From positions 1 through 28,977 of the forward strand of contig DALYFH010000013.1 of NCBI GenBank assembly GCA_031972135.1: 28,977 nucleotides of DNA, read 5' to 3'. Positions within the stretch are counted from its first letter, which is position 1, and each line of letters begins with the position of its first letter. This document shows positions 6,861 to 13,701 of this stretch, piece after piece. Source of the stretch: GWF sp031972135 (lineage in GTDB: Bacteria > Patescibacteriota > Microgenomatia > UBA1400 > UBA12108). The notes under the pieces are model-generated. The model worked only from the letters and a program-made list of their open reading frames with translations. It ran no database searches and was not told the origin of the DNA. The translations under genes and the position numbers were made by a program.

Positions 6861-7223
6861 ATGTCAAAATTATTGGCAGACACGAGCTTTAGTCAGATCA
6901 CAACTCCCGGCGGGTATCAGCCTGGTAGTGGTATCGAGGGTAGCACTAGCGCTTTTGAAAAACTAATTAGTAATACTCTAGTCGTCCTAACTGTCGTTGC
7001 CGGGATCGCCTTTGTCCTCTATTTCCTCCTCGGCGGCCTCAACTGGATTACAGCAGGCGGAGACAAAGGCAAGATCGACAAAGCCAAGGGCATGATGACA
7101 GGAGGTGCGATTGGTTTGATTATTATCGTACTCTCATATTCTATAGTCTGGATAGTTGGAGCGGCACTCGGCCTAAATATCCTCGAACCAGGAAGTATTA
7201 TTCAAGGGCTCACGTTTAATTAA
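6861..7223 (+). CDS. VirB2/TrbC-like pilin-type membrane protein 3
   Basis: 120 aa. Extended polar N-terminus of about 40 residues, then a helix (LVVLTVVAGIAFVLYFLLGG), the conserved core LNWITAGGDKGKIDKAK, and a second helix (GAIGLIIIVLSYSIVWIVGA). The core block is nearly the same in copies 3 to 6, showing recent duplication. The start at 6861 is three bases after the previous stop. Function as pilin-like T4SS subunit is inferred from family resemblance and neighbours (VirB6- and VirB4-like genes). Confidence 0.82.
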   Translation: MSKLLADTSFSQITTPGGYQPGSGIEGSTSAFEKLISNTLVVLTVVAGIAFVLYFLLGGLNWITAGGDKGKIDKAKGMMTGGAIGLIIIVLSYSIVWIVGAALGLNILEPGSIIQGLTFN

Positions 7224-7227
7224 TTTT

Positions 7228-7584
7228 ATGAACTTTACAAGCTTTCAAATAGTCACCAAAGTACACGCAGCGATCACCAATACCGCCGTCCCAGGAGGCG
7301 AATCTCCGGATAGTGCCCCACAACAGTTTGCAGTTACCATGGCGACACTCTGGCAAACGATTATTATCGTCGGCGGTCTCGCCTTTCTACTCTACTTCCT
7401 TTGGGGTGGCCTCAACTGGATCATGGCTGGCGGAGACAAAGGCAAATTAGAGGAGAGTCGTGCCAAGATCACTCAGGGATTAGTTGGGCTTGCAGTCCTC
7501 GCAGCTAGTTACGTTATAGTCAAGTTTATCGAGTCAGCACTAGGTATAGATCTGCTTAACATTATCTGGCCAACTGCTGGTTAA
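7228..7584 (+). CDS. VirB2/TrbC-like pilin-type membrane protein 4
   Basis: 118 aa. N-terminus MNFTSFQIVTKVHAAITNTA with a possible short export segment ending at HAA, then helix TIIIVGGLAFLLYFLWGG, core LNWIMAGGDKGKLEESRAKI, and helix LVGLAVLAASYVIVKFI. The DNA around the GGDKGK block is very similar to copies 3, 5 and 6. Four-base gap from copy 3 and five-base gap to copy 5, so it is co-transcribed. Role as for the other copies. Confidence 0.82.
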   Translation: MNFTSFQIVTKVHAAITNTAVPGGESPDSAPQQFAVTMATLWQTIIIVGGLAFLLYFLWGGLNWIMAGGDKGKLEESRAKITQGLVGLAVLAASYVIVKFIESALGIDLLNIIWPTAG

Positions 7585-7589
7585 ATTCT

Positions 7590-7943
7590 ATGAAGATCAA
7601 AAAAATTAAGTCATACCTAGCTAAATCCCCTCTTTTATTTGCGGGTGGTAGTTTTGCCATCAACGTAGATGATCAGGTTAAATCTCGTGTTGCTATAAAC
7701 GAGGATCTCGGAACCTTTGTCTCTCGTAGTTTCTCTGCTGTTATCTTGGTATCTGGTCTCGCCACCTTTATGTACCTCGTCTATGGTGGTATCAACTGGA
7801 TTACTGCTGGTGGTGACAAAGGCAAGCTCGAAGAAGCGCGAAATAAGATTACTCAGGCAATAGTAGGTCTAGCGATAGTCGCATCTGCCTGGGCAGTCTA
7901 CTTACTAGTCGACTACTTCTTTGGGATTGGTATTACCAAATAA
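7590..7943 (+). CDS. VirB2/TrbC-like pilin-type membrane protein 5
   Basis: 117 aa. Basic N-terminus (MKIKKIKSYLAKSPLLFAGG) which could act as an export or membrane-targeting signal, then helix SAVILVSGLATFMYLVYGG, core INWITAGGDKGKLEEARNKI, and helix IVGLAIVASAWAVYLLVDYFFG. It is most similar to copy 6, sharing the VASAWAV helix and the C-terminal FFGI. It ends the first pilin operon; a separate promoter follows at 7955. Confidence 0.82.
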   Translation: MKIKKIKSYLAKSPLLFAGGSFAINVDDQVKSRVAINEDLGTFVSRSFSAVILVSGLATFMYLVYGGINWITAGGDKGKLEEARNKITQAIVGLAIVASAWAVYLLVDYFFGIGITK

Positions 7944-7954
7944 CTTGCTAATCC

Positions 7955-7963
7955 TGTTATAAT
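7955..7963 (+). promoter_or_regulatory. Extended -10 promoter for pilin-like gene 6
   Basis: TGTTATAAT: a perfect TATAAT (7958-7963) with the upstream TG of an extended -10. No good -35. A start near 7970 would give a 5' leader of about 33 nt carrying AGGAG at 7993-7997, unlike the leaderless genes nearby. Confidence 0.65.
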
Positions 7964-8002
7964 TGATACACTTAGATCATAAAGTAAATATAGGAGATAA
8001 AT

Positions 8003-8356
8003 ATGTCATTCTCAATCATTGAAAAAGTTATGGCTGCACCAGCTGCTCCAGATCTCTCAATTGGCAAGCCAGATAACGTCGCAATCACGAATATTGGTAC
8101 ACTCATCAAAGGCGCAGTCCAAGGTGCTCTACTCGTCTCCGCACTTCTCGTCTTTATGTACCTCATCTGGGGCGGCATCCAATGGATCACTTCAGGTGGT
8201 GACAAAGGCAAAACCCAAGAAGCTCGCGACCGTATCACCGCAGCTCTCGTTGGTCTAGCAGTCGTTGCATCTGCCTGGGCAGTCATGTTGATCATCCAAT
8301 ACTTCTTTGGAATCAGCATTCTAAACGACAACATCACACCTCCAACTGCTTACTAA
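8003..8356 (+). CDS. VirB2/TrbC-like pilin-type protein 6, likely major subunit
   Basis: 117 aa, starting MSFSIIEKVMAAPAAPDLS, with possible cleavage after the Ala-rich stretch. Helix GALLVSALLVFMYLIWGG, core IQWITSGGDKGKTQEARDRI, helix LVGLAVVASAWAVMLIIQYFFG. Unlike its paralogues it is a one-gene unit with an extended -10 promoter, a clear AGGAG Shine-Dalgarno six bases before the ATG (7993-7997) and a strong intrinsic terminator after it. It is also rich in C-ending codons (CTC, ATC, GTC), as seen in highly expressed genes. Together this suggests the most abundant pilin of the set; expression itself is inferred. Confidence 0.87.
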   Translation: MSFSIIEKVMAAPAAPDLSIGKPDNVAITNIGTLIKGAVQGALLVSALLVFMYLIWGGIQWITSGGDKGKTQEARDRITAALVGLAVVASAWAVMLIIQYFFGISILNDNITPPTAY

Positions 8357-8381
8357 GACTTTTTGTTACAAACAATGCAAT

Positions 8382-8405
8382 AAACCCCGCGTAAGCGGGG
8401 TTTTT
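8382..8405 (+). terminator. Intrinsic terminator after pilin-like gene 6
   Basis: Nine-pair stem AAACCCCGC / GCGGGGTTT with a GTAA tetraloop, running into five T (8401-8405). By far the best intrinsic terminator in the window. It separates gene 6 from the downstream operon, whose -10 box begins five bases later. Confidence 0.92.
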
Positions 8406-8409
8406 GTAC

Positions 8410-8415
8410 TATAAT
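8410..8415 (+). promoter_or_regulatory. -10 box for pilin-like gene 7 and downstream operon (leaderless)
   Basis: Perfect TATAAT directly after the terminator T-run, seven bases before the ATG at 8423. The -35 region would lie inside the terminator hairpin and has no consensus. Confidence 0.65.
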
Positions 8416-8422
8416 TACAGAT

Positions 8423-8704
8423 ATGGACTCAGATGCTGCACGCCTCGACCAACTACCAGACTACTTTGGCAATGTTCTAACAGCCATAATCCCTCTTATT
8501 GGCATGGTCGCCTTTATTATGATCCTTGTTGGTGGATTCAAAATCTTAACGAGCAGTGGTGACCCCAAGGGGCTTCAGGGTGGCAAACAAACAATTGGCT
8601 GGGCAGTGGGTGGTCTCGCTCTCTCTATAGTTTCTTGGTTGATACTTCTCCTAATTGAAAACTTAACTGGCGCGCCCGTTACTCAATTTAACTTTGGCTT
8701 CTGA
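8423..8704 (+). CDS. VirB2/TrbC-like pilin-type membrane protein 7
   Basis: 93 aa, the shortest copy. Starts MDSDAARLDQLPDYFGNVLT, then helix IIPLIGMVAFIMILVGGF, loop LTSSGDPKGLQGGKQ (matching GGDKGK), and helix VGGLALSIVSWLILLLIENLTG. Its loop resembles that of the pilin-like C-terminus of the next protein (TSAGDAKAIQSG), so the pair may work together as a platform rather than as the filament. Two bases separate it from the next gene. Confidence 0.82.
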   Translation: MDSDAARLDQLPDYFGNVLTAIIPLIGMVAFIMILVGGFKILTSSGDPKGLQGGKQTIGWAVGGLALSIVSWLILLLIENLTGAPVTQFNFGF

Positions 8705-8706
8705 TC

Positions 8707-11568
8707 ATGAAGATAATAAAGTTCTTAGCTCTAGTACTATGTGCTATGTACTATGTGCTATTTACCCCTGCAACTATTTACGCTGAGTCCACAGAGCCTT
8801 TTGCCCCCTTCTCGGTTGAAGGCAATCCAGACGAAGAATATCATTTCGAGATTTTTTTTCCACTATATAAATATATCCGCGCGCCATTCCTAAAAATATA
8901 CGAAAACCGCGACCGTAGTCGTGAATACGAAAACCTGATGCTCTGTCCTGGGGGTGATGAACGCGACTATGTTTGTTCCGTCGACAATCAAACCGGTGAG
9001 CTGGTCGACGGGTGTGAGGGTGGTACGGTGGGGTTATGTAACAGAGATAGTGGTGAATATGTCAAAGACGGCCATTCAGATCCCAACGATAGTTGTACTG
9101 CCAAGGCGGATCCAGAGCTGGGCGGAGTAACAAAGGGAAAATGTAGTTATAAGCAAAGACCTAGTATTAGCAGGACGGTAAAAGGAACAGATTTTTCTGC
9201 AGAAAAACCAACCTACCCCAAGCTCCAAAGCGAGGCGCTCGCATTTACTAACATTGGCACCAGCAACTCAATTTCTTGGGGTTCACAATACTTAAATAGT
9301 AGTTTTTGTGACGTCGCCCTACGCAAAGTAATCGTCGTCAAGCGCGCCAAGCAAACCAAATCAACTCTCGCTCAGACTGGTGAGTGGCCACTAGGCTGGG
9401 TAGACTGGGGTTATCAAGTCGGCATCGATCATGATCTCGATCCAGACACTCCGACAGTCGGCACCAAGACCTTGCTCGAGATCTCCGATGAGCTCCCAGA
9501 TGCCGTAGCTGCTCCAACTTTTGGGATGCTCGAAATGCTAGATGATATGTATATAAACCCTGGCAACTATGCTCTCCTCGAAGGGCTGGGCGAAACTCAG
9601 CAAGCGATCTGCAATGTGATAAATAAAGAAGCCGGCAAAGTTCAGCCTGACGAATGGTTCATCGATCTAATGTCAGCCCCTCTCTATCCCCCCTCTTTTA
9701 GACAGGGATATATTAGACCGACCATCTGTGTCTGGAATGTTTGTTGCCCAAAAAATCCTGACAAATGCTGGGTGCCAGATGAGATGTTGGTAGGCATCAG
9801 GCGTGGCTTGTTCTATGACACCTCAATCTCTCAGTCTTTTAATGCAGCTCTAGACCAACTCTTTATGACCTATCCACTTAGTGATGCTATGAGGATCTAC
9901 AAGAATATTGTGGCAGTCAATCCTCTCGCACGTTTTGCCAGTGTTAGTAGTGAGTTTGGGATACCGAGCTTTATACATGAAAAGCTCTACGGTGAACTCA
10001 AAGACGGATGTCTAAAATACATTCCTTGGTCTAGCTGGAAATACTTTACTCAGTGGATTGATTATCTCGAAGATGACATGAAACTTGGTCCTAATGGCGA
10101 GTGTCCCAACTACAAACTCCAACCCACACTAACCAAAGATAAGGGAGGGGCATACCCAGAACTAAATCTTTCTTGGTTCCTTAAACTCGCCTTTACTGGT
10201 TGGGGAGGCGGAGACAAAATAGATGAAGTAGAGCAGGTCAAGTATCACCTCTATACCGTACCCGAAGTAATGGGACAGTCTATAAGTGAACTCCAAAAAG
10301 GATACTACGACACTAGAGACACGCTAGCAGATATCGAGAGTGTCCAGGATTTTAACGAAGACCTAAGTAGTACAGTCGATGACGAAGCAGAACTCTTATA
10401 TGCAGGCAAATCCATGAACCCAGCAGATGCTAGACGTCGCTTTGGCTACTATACCTGCGATGACCCTATGTTTAGTAGTCAGTTAGATACATCAGTCGAA
10501 GAGTATGCACTCGGTACCAGGGTCGGCTGTGATAGGACCGCCGGCGCTCCAGGGACTGGCACCTCAGGCCAGTGTCTCCCTGACAAATTCGAGGCCATCC
10601 TCGCCGACTCTGACTGGAAGACTGCACCAAGTAATGTAACTAGCATTATAAAAAACTCCGCCATGTTCGAAGGTGGAATTCTTAATCCTAAGCTCGAAGA
10701 GGCCTATGCCAAAATCTCCGAAGAGACGGGTGTCCCCTGCGAGGTCTTAGCCGGACATCATTTTGAAGAAGCAACTACCTGCTTTACTGCGACAGGCAAC
10801 CCTGAAAAATGCTCAGCCGCCAATGGTGGTCCGGTCGGTGAACAAGGCGGTTTCGAGGCTACGGTTAGATCAGCCGCCAATGGCTTGCTTCGTCACACTA
10901 TAGATACAACTCCAGAGTTAATAACCGCAATCAGCAACTTTAATGGTGGTGGTAACAGTAACTGCCAAGTTGGATTCCCGGGCGGGACCATCCCCTATGG
11001 TGGATGTCCCCGTCAGTTCCAAGGTGAGGACGACCCATATGCTATGAACATGGTCGACGGTAAGCACCAAAATATGTTCTTGTTATACTGTGGCGACTCG
11101 ACTCCATGTATCCCTCCAAAACCCTATGGTCAACGACCAGGCGTGTTTCCAACAGCACTTGTTGTTCATGAATATCTAAAAACTCGCACTCCTAGCGCCT
11201 CTCCATCCACTCCCACTACACCTGGATCTTCTACTCAACCAAACTCTCCCTCTACTCCCATCTCGGTTTTCCGCCCCGTCACATGTGGTGAAGGTAGTCT
11301 CGCAACAGCACTCGGCTGCCTACCATACGCCTACCAACCATTTGTCACAGCGCTACTCCGCTTCCTCGTCGGTATTTCTGGAGCAATCTCGCTCGCCGTC
11401 ATGTTAACCGGCGTCTTTAGACTCATGACTAGTGCTGGCGATGCCAAAGCTATTCAGTCTGGTAGAGACCTTTTCTCATCAGGTGTCGCAGGGCTGCTCC
11501 TAGTCATCTTCTCTGTCTCACTCCTTCGCCTCCTCGCCGCTGATATACTTAAATTACCAGGGTTTTAA
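8707..11568 (+). CDS. Exported protein with transglycosylase-like domain and C-terminal pilin-like membrane domain
   Basis: 953 aa. An N-terminal signal peptide (about residues 1-27, ending near IYAES) is followed by a large extracellular region with many Cys, for example around residues 78-115 and 340-360. Residues about 650-815 carry ETGVPCEVLAGHHFEEA, then NGGGNSNC and a PGVFPTALVVHEYL end. This resembles lysozyme/transglycosylase-like domains, in which the Glu after the His-aromatic pair would be catalytic. A Pro/Ser/Thr linker (about 828-853) leads to a C-terminal two-helix segment with TSAGDAKAIQSGRD between helices, matching the VirB2-like proteins upstream. Likely opens peptidoglycan for the secretion or pilus machine while tethered in the membrane. 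Enzyme class is moderately supported; the N-terminal 600 residues are unknown. Confidence 0.8.
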   Translation: MKIIKFLALVLCAMYYVLFTPATIYAESTEPFAPFSVEGNPDEEYHFEIFFPLYKYIRAPFLKIYENRDRSREYENLMLCPGGDERDYVCSVDNQTGELVDGCEGGTVGLCNRDSGEYVKDGHSDPNDSCTAKADPELGGVTKGKCSYKQRPSISRTVKGTDFSAEKPTYPKLQSEALAFTNIGTSNSISWGSQYLNSSFCDVALRKVIVVKRAKQTKSTLAQTGEWPLGWVDWGYQVGIDHDLDPDTPTVGTKTLLEISDELPDAVAAPTFGMLEMLDDMYINPGNYALLEGLGETQQAICNVINKEAGKVQPDEWFIDLMSAPLYPPSFRQGYIRPTICVWNVCCPKNPDKCWVPDEMLVGIRRGLFYDTSISQSFNAALDQLFMTYPLSDAMRIYKNIVAVNPLARFASVSSEFGIPSFIHEKLYGELKDGCLKYIPWSSWKYFTQWIDYLEDDMKLGPNGECPNYKLQPTLTKDKGGAYPELNLSWFLKLAFTGWGGGDKIDEVEQVKYHLYTVPEVMGQSISELQKGYYDTRDTLADIESVQDFNEDLSSTVDDEAELLYAGKSMNPADARRRFGYYTCDDPMFSSQLDTSVEEYALGTRVGCDRTAGAPGTGTSGQCLPDKFEAILADSDWKTAPSNVTSIIKNSAMFEGGILNPKLEEAYAKISEETGVPCEVLAGHHFEEATTCFTATGNPEKCSAANGGPVGEQGGFEATVRSAANGLLRHTIDTTPELITAISNFNGGGNSNCQVGFPGGTIPYGGCPRQFQGEDDPYAMNMVDGKHQNMFLLYCGDSTPCIPPKPYGQRPGVFPTALVVHEYLKTRTPSASPSTPTTPGSSTQPNSPSTPISVFRPVTCGEGSLATALGCLPYAYQPFVTALLRFLVGISGAISLAVMLTGVFRLMTSAGDAKAIQSGRDLFSSGVAGLLLVIFSVSLLRLLAADILKLPGF
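8734..8761 (+). repeat. Perfect 14-bp tandem duplication in signal-peptide region
   Basis: GTACTATGTGCTAT occurs twice head to tail (8734-8747 and 8748-8761). Because 14 is not a multiple of three, gain or loss of one copy shifts the frame of the 953-aa protein; with a single copy the frame meets a TGA soon after. Confidence 0.95.
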
Positions 11569-11569
11569 G

Positions 11570-12115
11570 ATGCTACAACAACTTACCCGTCGCCTATTTG
11601 CCAACAAATTCCTCTTAACTGCAGTTAGTATCTCTACAGTTATTCTCTTTATTATTCTAATTGTCTCATCACGCCAACCATCTCCCACCACCACGCTCGA
11701 CCTAAATAGCGAAGATCCAGTGAGCAATCCATTTGCCGAGTTTACCAATCTAACCGAAGAAAAGGTTAACAATGCAATTAGTTACAGAAAAATCATACAA
11801 GACAGACTACCAATCAGAATGAGAGATTTCAAAACCTCAGTTGGCATTAACCTATCTATAGATATCACCACCCACCCATCAGAGTCCTCACTCACTCGCC
11901 TCGACATTACTGGTCTCTCATATCTAAATAAGGACGAGATAGATCCCAAGGTTAATCCCAACCTTCAGGCTTTTAAAGAGGGGTATGCCAAATCTCTGCA
12001 GCTACTACGCGAATCGGGTATTGAGCCTAAACAGCTGATCTTTAGCTACGGCGAGGCCGACTACGTCAGGGTTACAGCTAATTACTGGGTTGAGGAATTA
12101 AAACTACCTAACTAA
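11570..12115 (+). CDS. Membrane-anchored protein of the T4SS-like locus (181 aa)
   Basis: One N-terminal membrane helix (LLTAVSISTVILFIILIVSS) with a basic cytoplasmic start (MLQQLTRRLFANK), then an external domain of about 145 residues. No family can be named. The C-terminal half (from LPIRMRDFKTS to PKQLIFSYG) has the same pattern as the end of the 201-aa protein at 19920, so the two may be distant paralogues. The topology is like that of VirB8-type bridging proteins, but no VirB8 signature is seen. It starts one base after the previous stop, in the same operon. Confidence 0.72.
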   Translation: MLQQLTRRLFANKFLLTAVSISTVILFIILIVSSRQPSPTTTLDLNSEDPVSNPFAEFTNLTEEKVNNAISYRKIIQDRLPIRMRDFKTSVGINLSIDITTHPSESSLTRLDITGLSYLNKDEIDPKVNPNLQAFKEGYAKSLQLLRESGIEPKQLIFSYGEADYVRVTANYWVEELKLPN

Positions 12116-12124
12116 GCTACCGTG

Positions 12125-12153
12125 TCCCAAGCGTAGCCAACGGCGGAGTGGGA
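12125..12153 (+). repeat. 29-nt interspersed hairpin repeat, intergenic copy
   Basis: Begins TCCCAAGCGTAGCC and ends GGCGGAGTGGGA. The ends pair (TCCCA with TGGGA) and the centre pairs (GCC AAC GGC), giving a hairpin with an internal loop. It is 23 of 29 identical to the copy inside rnpA at 27417-27445. It lies between two genes and just before a TAAAAT box, so it may end the first transcript. Confidence 0.7.
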
Positions 12154-12156
12154 TGC

Positions 12157-12162
12157 TAAAAT
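12157..12162 (+). promoter_or_regulatory. Possible -10 box for the VirB6-like gene
   Basis: TAAAAT, ten bases before the ATG at 12173. The predicted leader would be only a few bases. Weaker case than the 6-7 base examples. Confidence 0.35.
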
Positions 12163-12172
12163 CGCCTTATCT

Positions 12173-13675
12173 ATGAAAAAAATCCTCTTAACAATCCTAT
12201 TTTTCTCAATCACCCTACTAACGCCAAGCATTATTTCTGCACAAGAAGCTGCCGTCTCTTCTGAAACTCCAGGTTTAACTGATATTAACGCGATGGGTCT
12301 AGCCCTTGGCATCACTGGCTGGGCTGGTGACCCAGGTGATTTAGGTCAAAACACCCCACAGAACGCTGCTAAGTATATTATTGGTGGTGCAGGAACAAAT
12401 GGTGAAATAAGTGGTCTAATCCCAGTTGGTAGTCGACATCTTGCCAACTTATATAGAATTCAACCAAGCTCTCAAGAATATGTCGCTGATCTACTCAACA
12501 ATATTGGGATTCCGGGAGTTAGCCAGGCATATGCACAAGGGACTGGCTACCAAGCAATGAGTTCCTTTCTCCCATTCTGGAAAGCATTCCGCAACCTAGC
12601 CTACTCACTCTATATTGTGATGTTTGTGGTGGTCGGCATTATGATCATGCTCAGGACCAAAATTAATGCTCAAACAGTAATAACTATCCAAGCAGCCTTA
12701 CCCAATCTGCTAGTCACCCTTCTACTCGTTACCTTCAGCTATGCCATAGTCGGTTTCATGATAGACATTATGTATTTTCTAATGTATTTCCTCGCATATT
12801 TACTCGATGCAATAGGTATTCTAAATGGTGGAACTGCTATCGATAGACTGCTAAACAACTCTGCTTGGGGAGTAATTTTTGCTGGTCGTAACAGCATAAT
12901 CTCCGTAGTGGCAGAAACAATTAGACAGGTGTTGGGTGCCAACTCGCTACCTGGCTACATTGGCCGAACTGTTGGAGCCGGTCTAACTCTCGGGATTAGT
13001 GAACTCATGGTCCAAGCTATCCCTTACCTACTAGTAGCTGTCTGGCTCGCAATAACCATGCTTAAGCTGATCTTTGTACTTACAAAGTCATACATCATGT
13101 TAATAATCCAAACAGTTACCGCTCCCATTCAAATACTAATGAATGCTATGCCAGGTAGTAAAGCATTCTCCGAATGGCTCAAAAAAACAGCTAGCTATCT
13201 AATCCCCTTTCCAGTTGCTGCTGCGATGTTCCTAGTCTCAGCCATGTTCATAGGCAACCCAACAAATAGTACTAAGTTAGGCGGGGCAATTAATGCCGCA
13301 GAAAATGTAACAGGACTTGAGGCTTCCAGTATAGTAGACACCAACCCCTTCGGAATCGATGAAAGCCATGAGTTTTACCAGGGTTGGAGCACCAACGATG
13401 TTTGGATGCCACCATTTACCATAGATCTTGGTTGGGAAGCCTGGGACATTATGATTCTCCTAGGATTCTTCATTTTTGCCATGACCCCTGCAGCCGTCGC
13501 TATGGCCCAGAATTGGCTACAAGTCAAAGAGTCTCCATATATTGCCGAGGCCTTTGGTGGTATCGGCACTGGTGTTGGAATATACGAATGGGGAGAAAAA
13601 CAAAAACAGAAGAGACAGAACGAAAAACTGTTACGAGAACAACAGAAGTTCTATACACAAAAAGCTGGAGAGTAG
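12173..13675 (+). CDS. VirB6/TrbL-like polytopic membrane protein
   Basis: 500 aa. Signal peptide at the N-terminus (MKKILLTILFFSITLLTPSI, cleavage near ISAQ), then about 120 external residues. A membrane domain of five to six helices follows, including LYIVMFVVVGIMIMLRTKI, LLVTLLLVTFSYAIVGFMID, YLLVAVWLAITMLKLIFVL and a late WDIMILLGFFIFAMTPAAVA. It ends in a charged tail (EKQKQKRQNEKLLREQQK). This size and layout is that of the VirB6/TrbL inner-membrane channel component of T4SS. The family is poorly conserved, so the call relies on topology and on the VirB2-, PrgI- and VirB4-like neighbours. It ends 26 bases before the convergent 1104-aa gene, with no hairpin terminator between. Confidence 0.75.
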   Translation: MKKILLTILFFSITLLTPSIISAQEAAVSSETPGLTDINAMGLALGITGWAGDPGDLGQNTPQNAAKYIIGGAGTNGEISGLIPVGSRHLANLYRIQPSSQEYVADLLNNIGIPGVSQAYAQGTGYQAMSSFLPFWKAFRNLAYSLYIVMFVVVGIMIMLRTKINAQTVITIQAALPNLLVTLLLVTFSYAIVGFMIDIMYFLMYFLAYLLDAIGILNGGTAIDRLLNNSAWGVIFAGRNSIISVVAETIRQVLGANSLPGYIGRTVGAGLTLGISELMVQAIPYLLVAVWLAITMLKLIFVLTKSYIMLIIQTVTAPIQILMNAMPGSKAFSEWLKKTASYLIPFPVAAAMFLVSAMFIGNPTNSTKLGGAINAAENVTGLEASSIVDTNPFGIDESHEFYQGWSTNDVWMPPFTIDLGWEAWDIMILLGFFIFAMTPAAVAMAQNWLQVKESPYIAEAFGGIGTGVGIYEWGEKQKQKRQNEKLLREQQKFYTQKAGE

Positions 13676-13701
13676 CGATAAGATCTATTTAGAGTGTGTA
13701 G

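Noticed and set aside
7972..8337. 121-aa minus-strand ORF
   Set aside because: It is antisense to pilin-like gene 6 and arises from its biased codon use.
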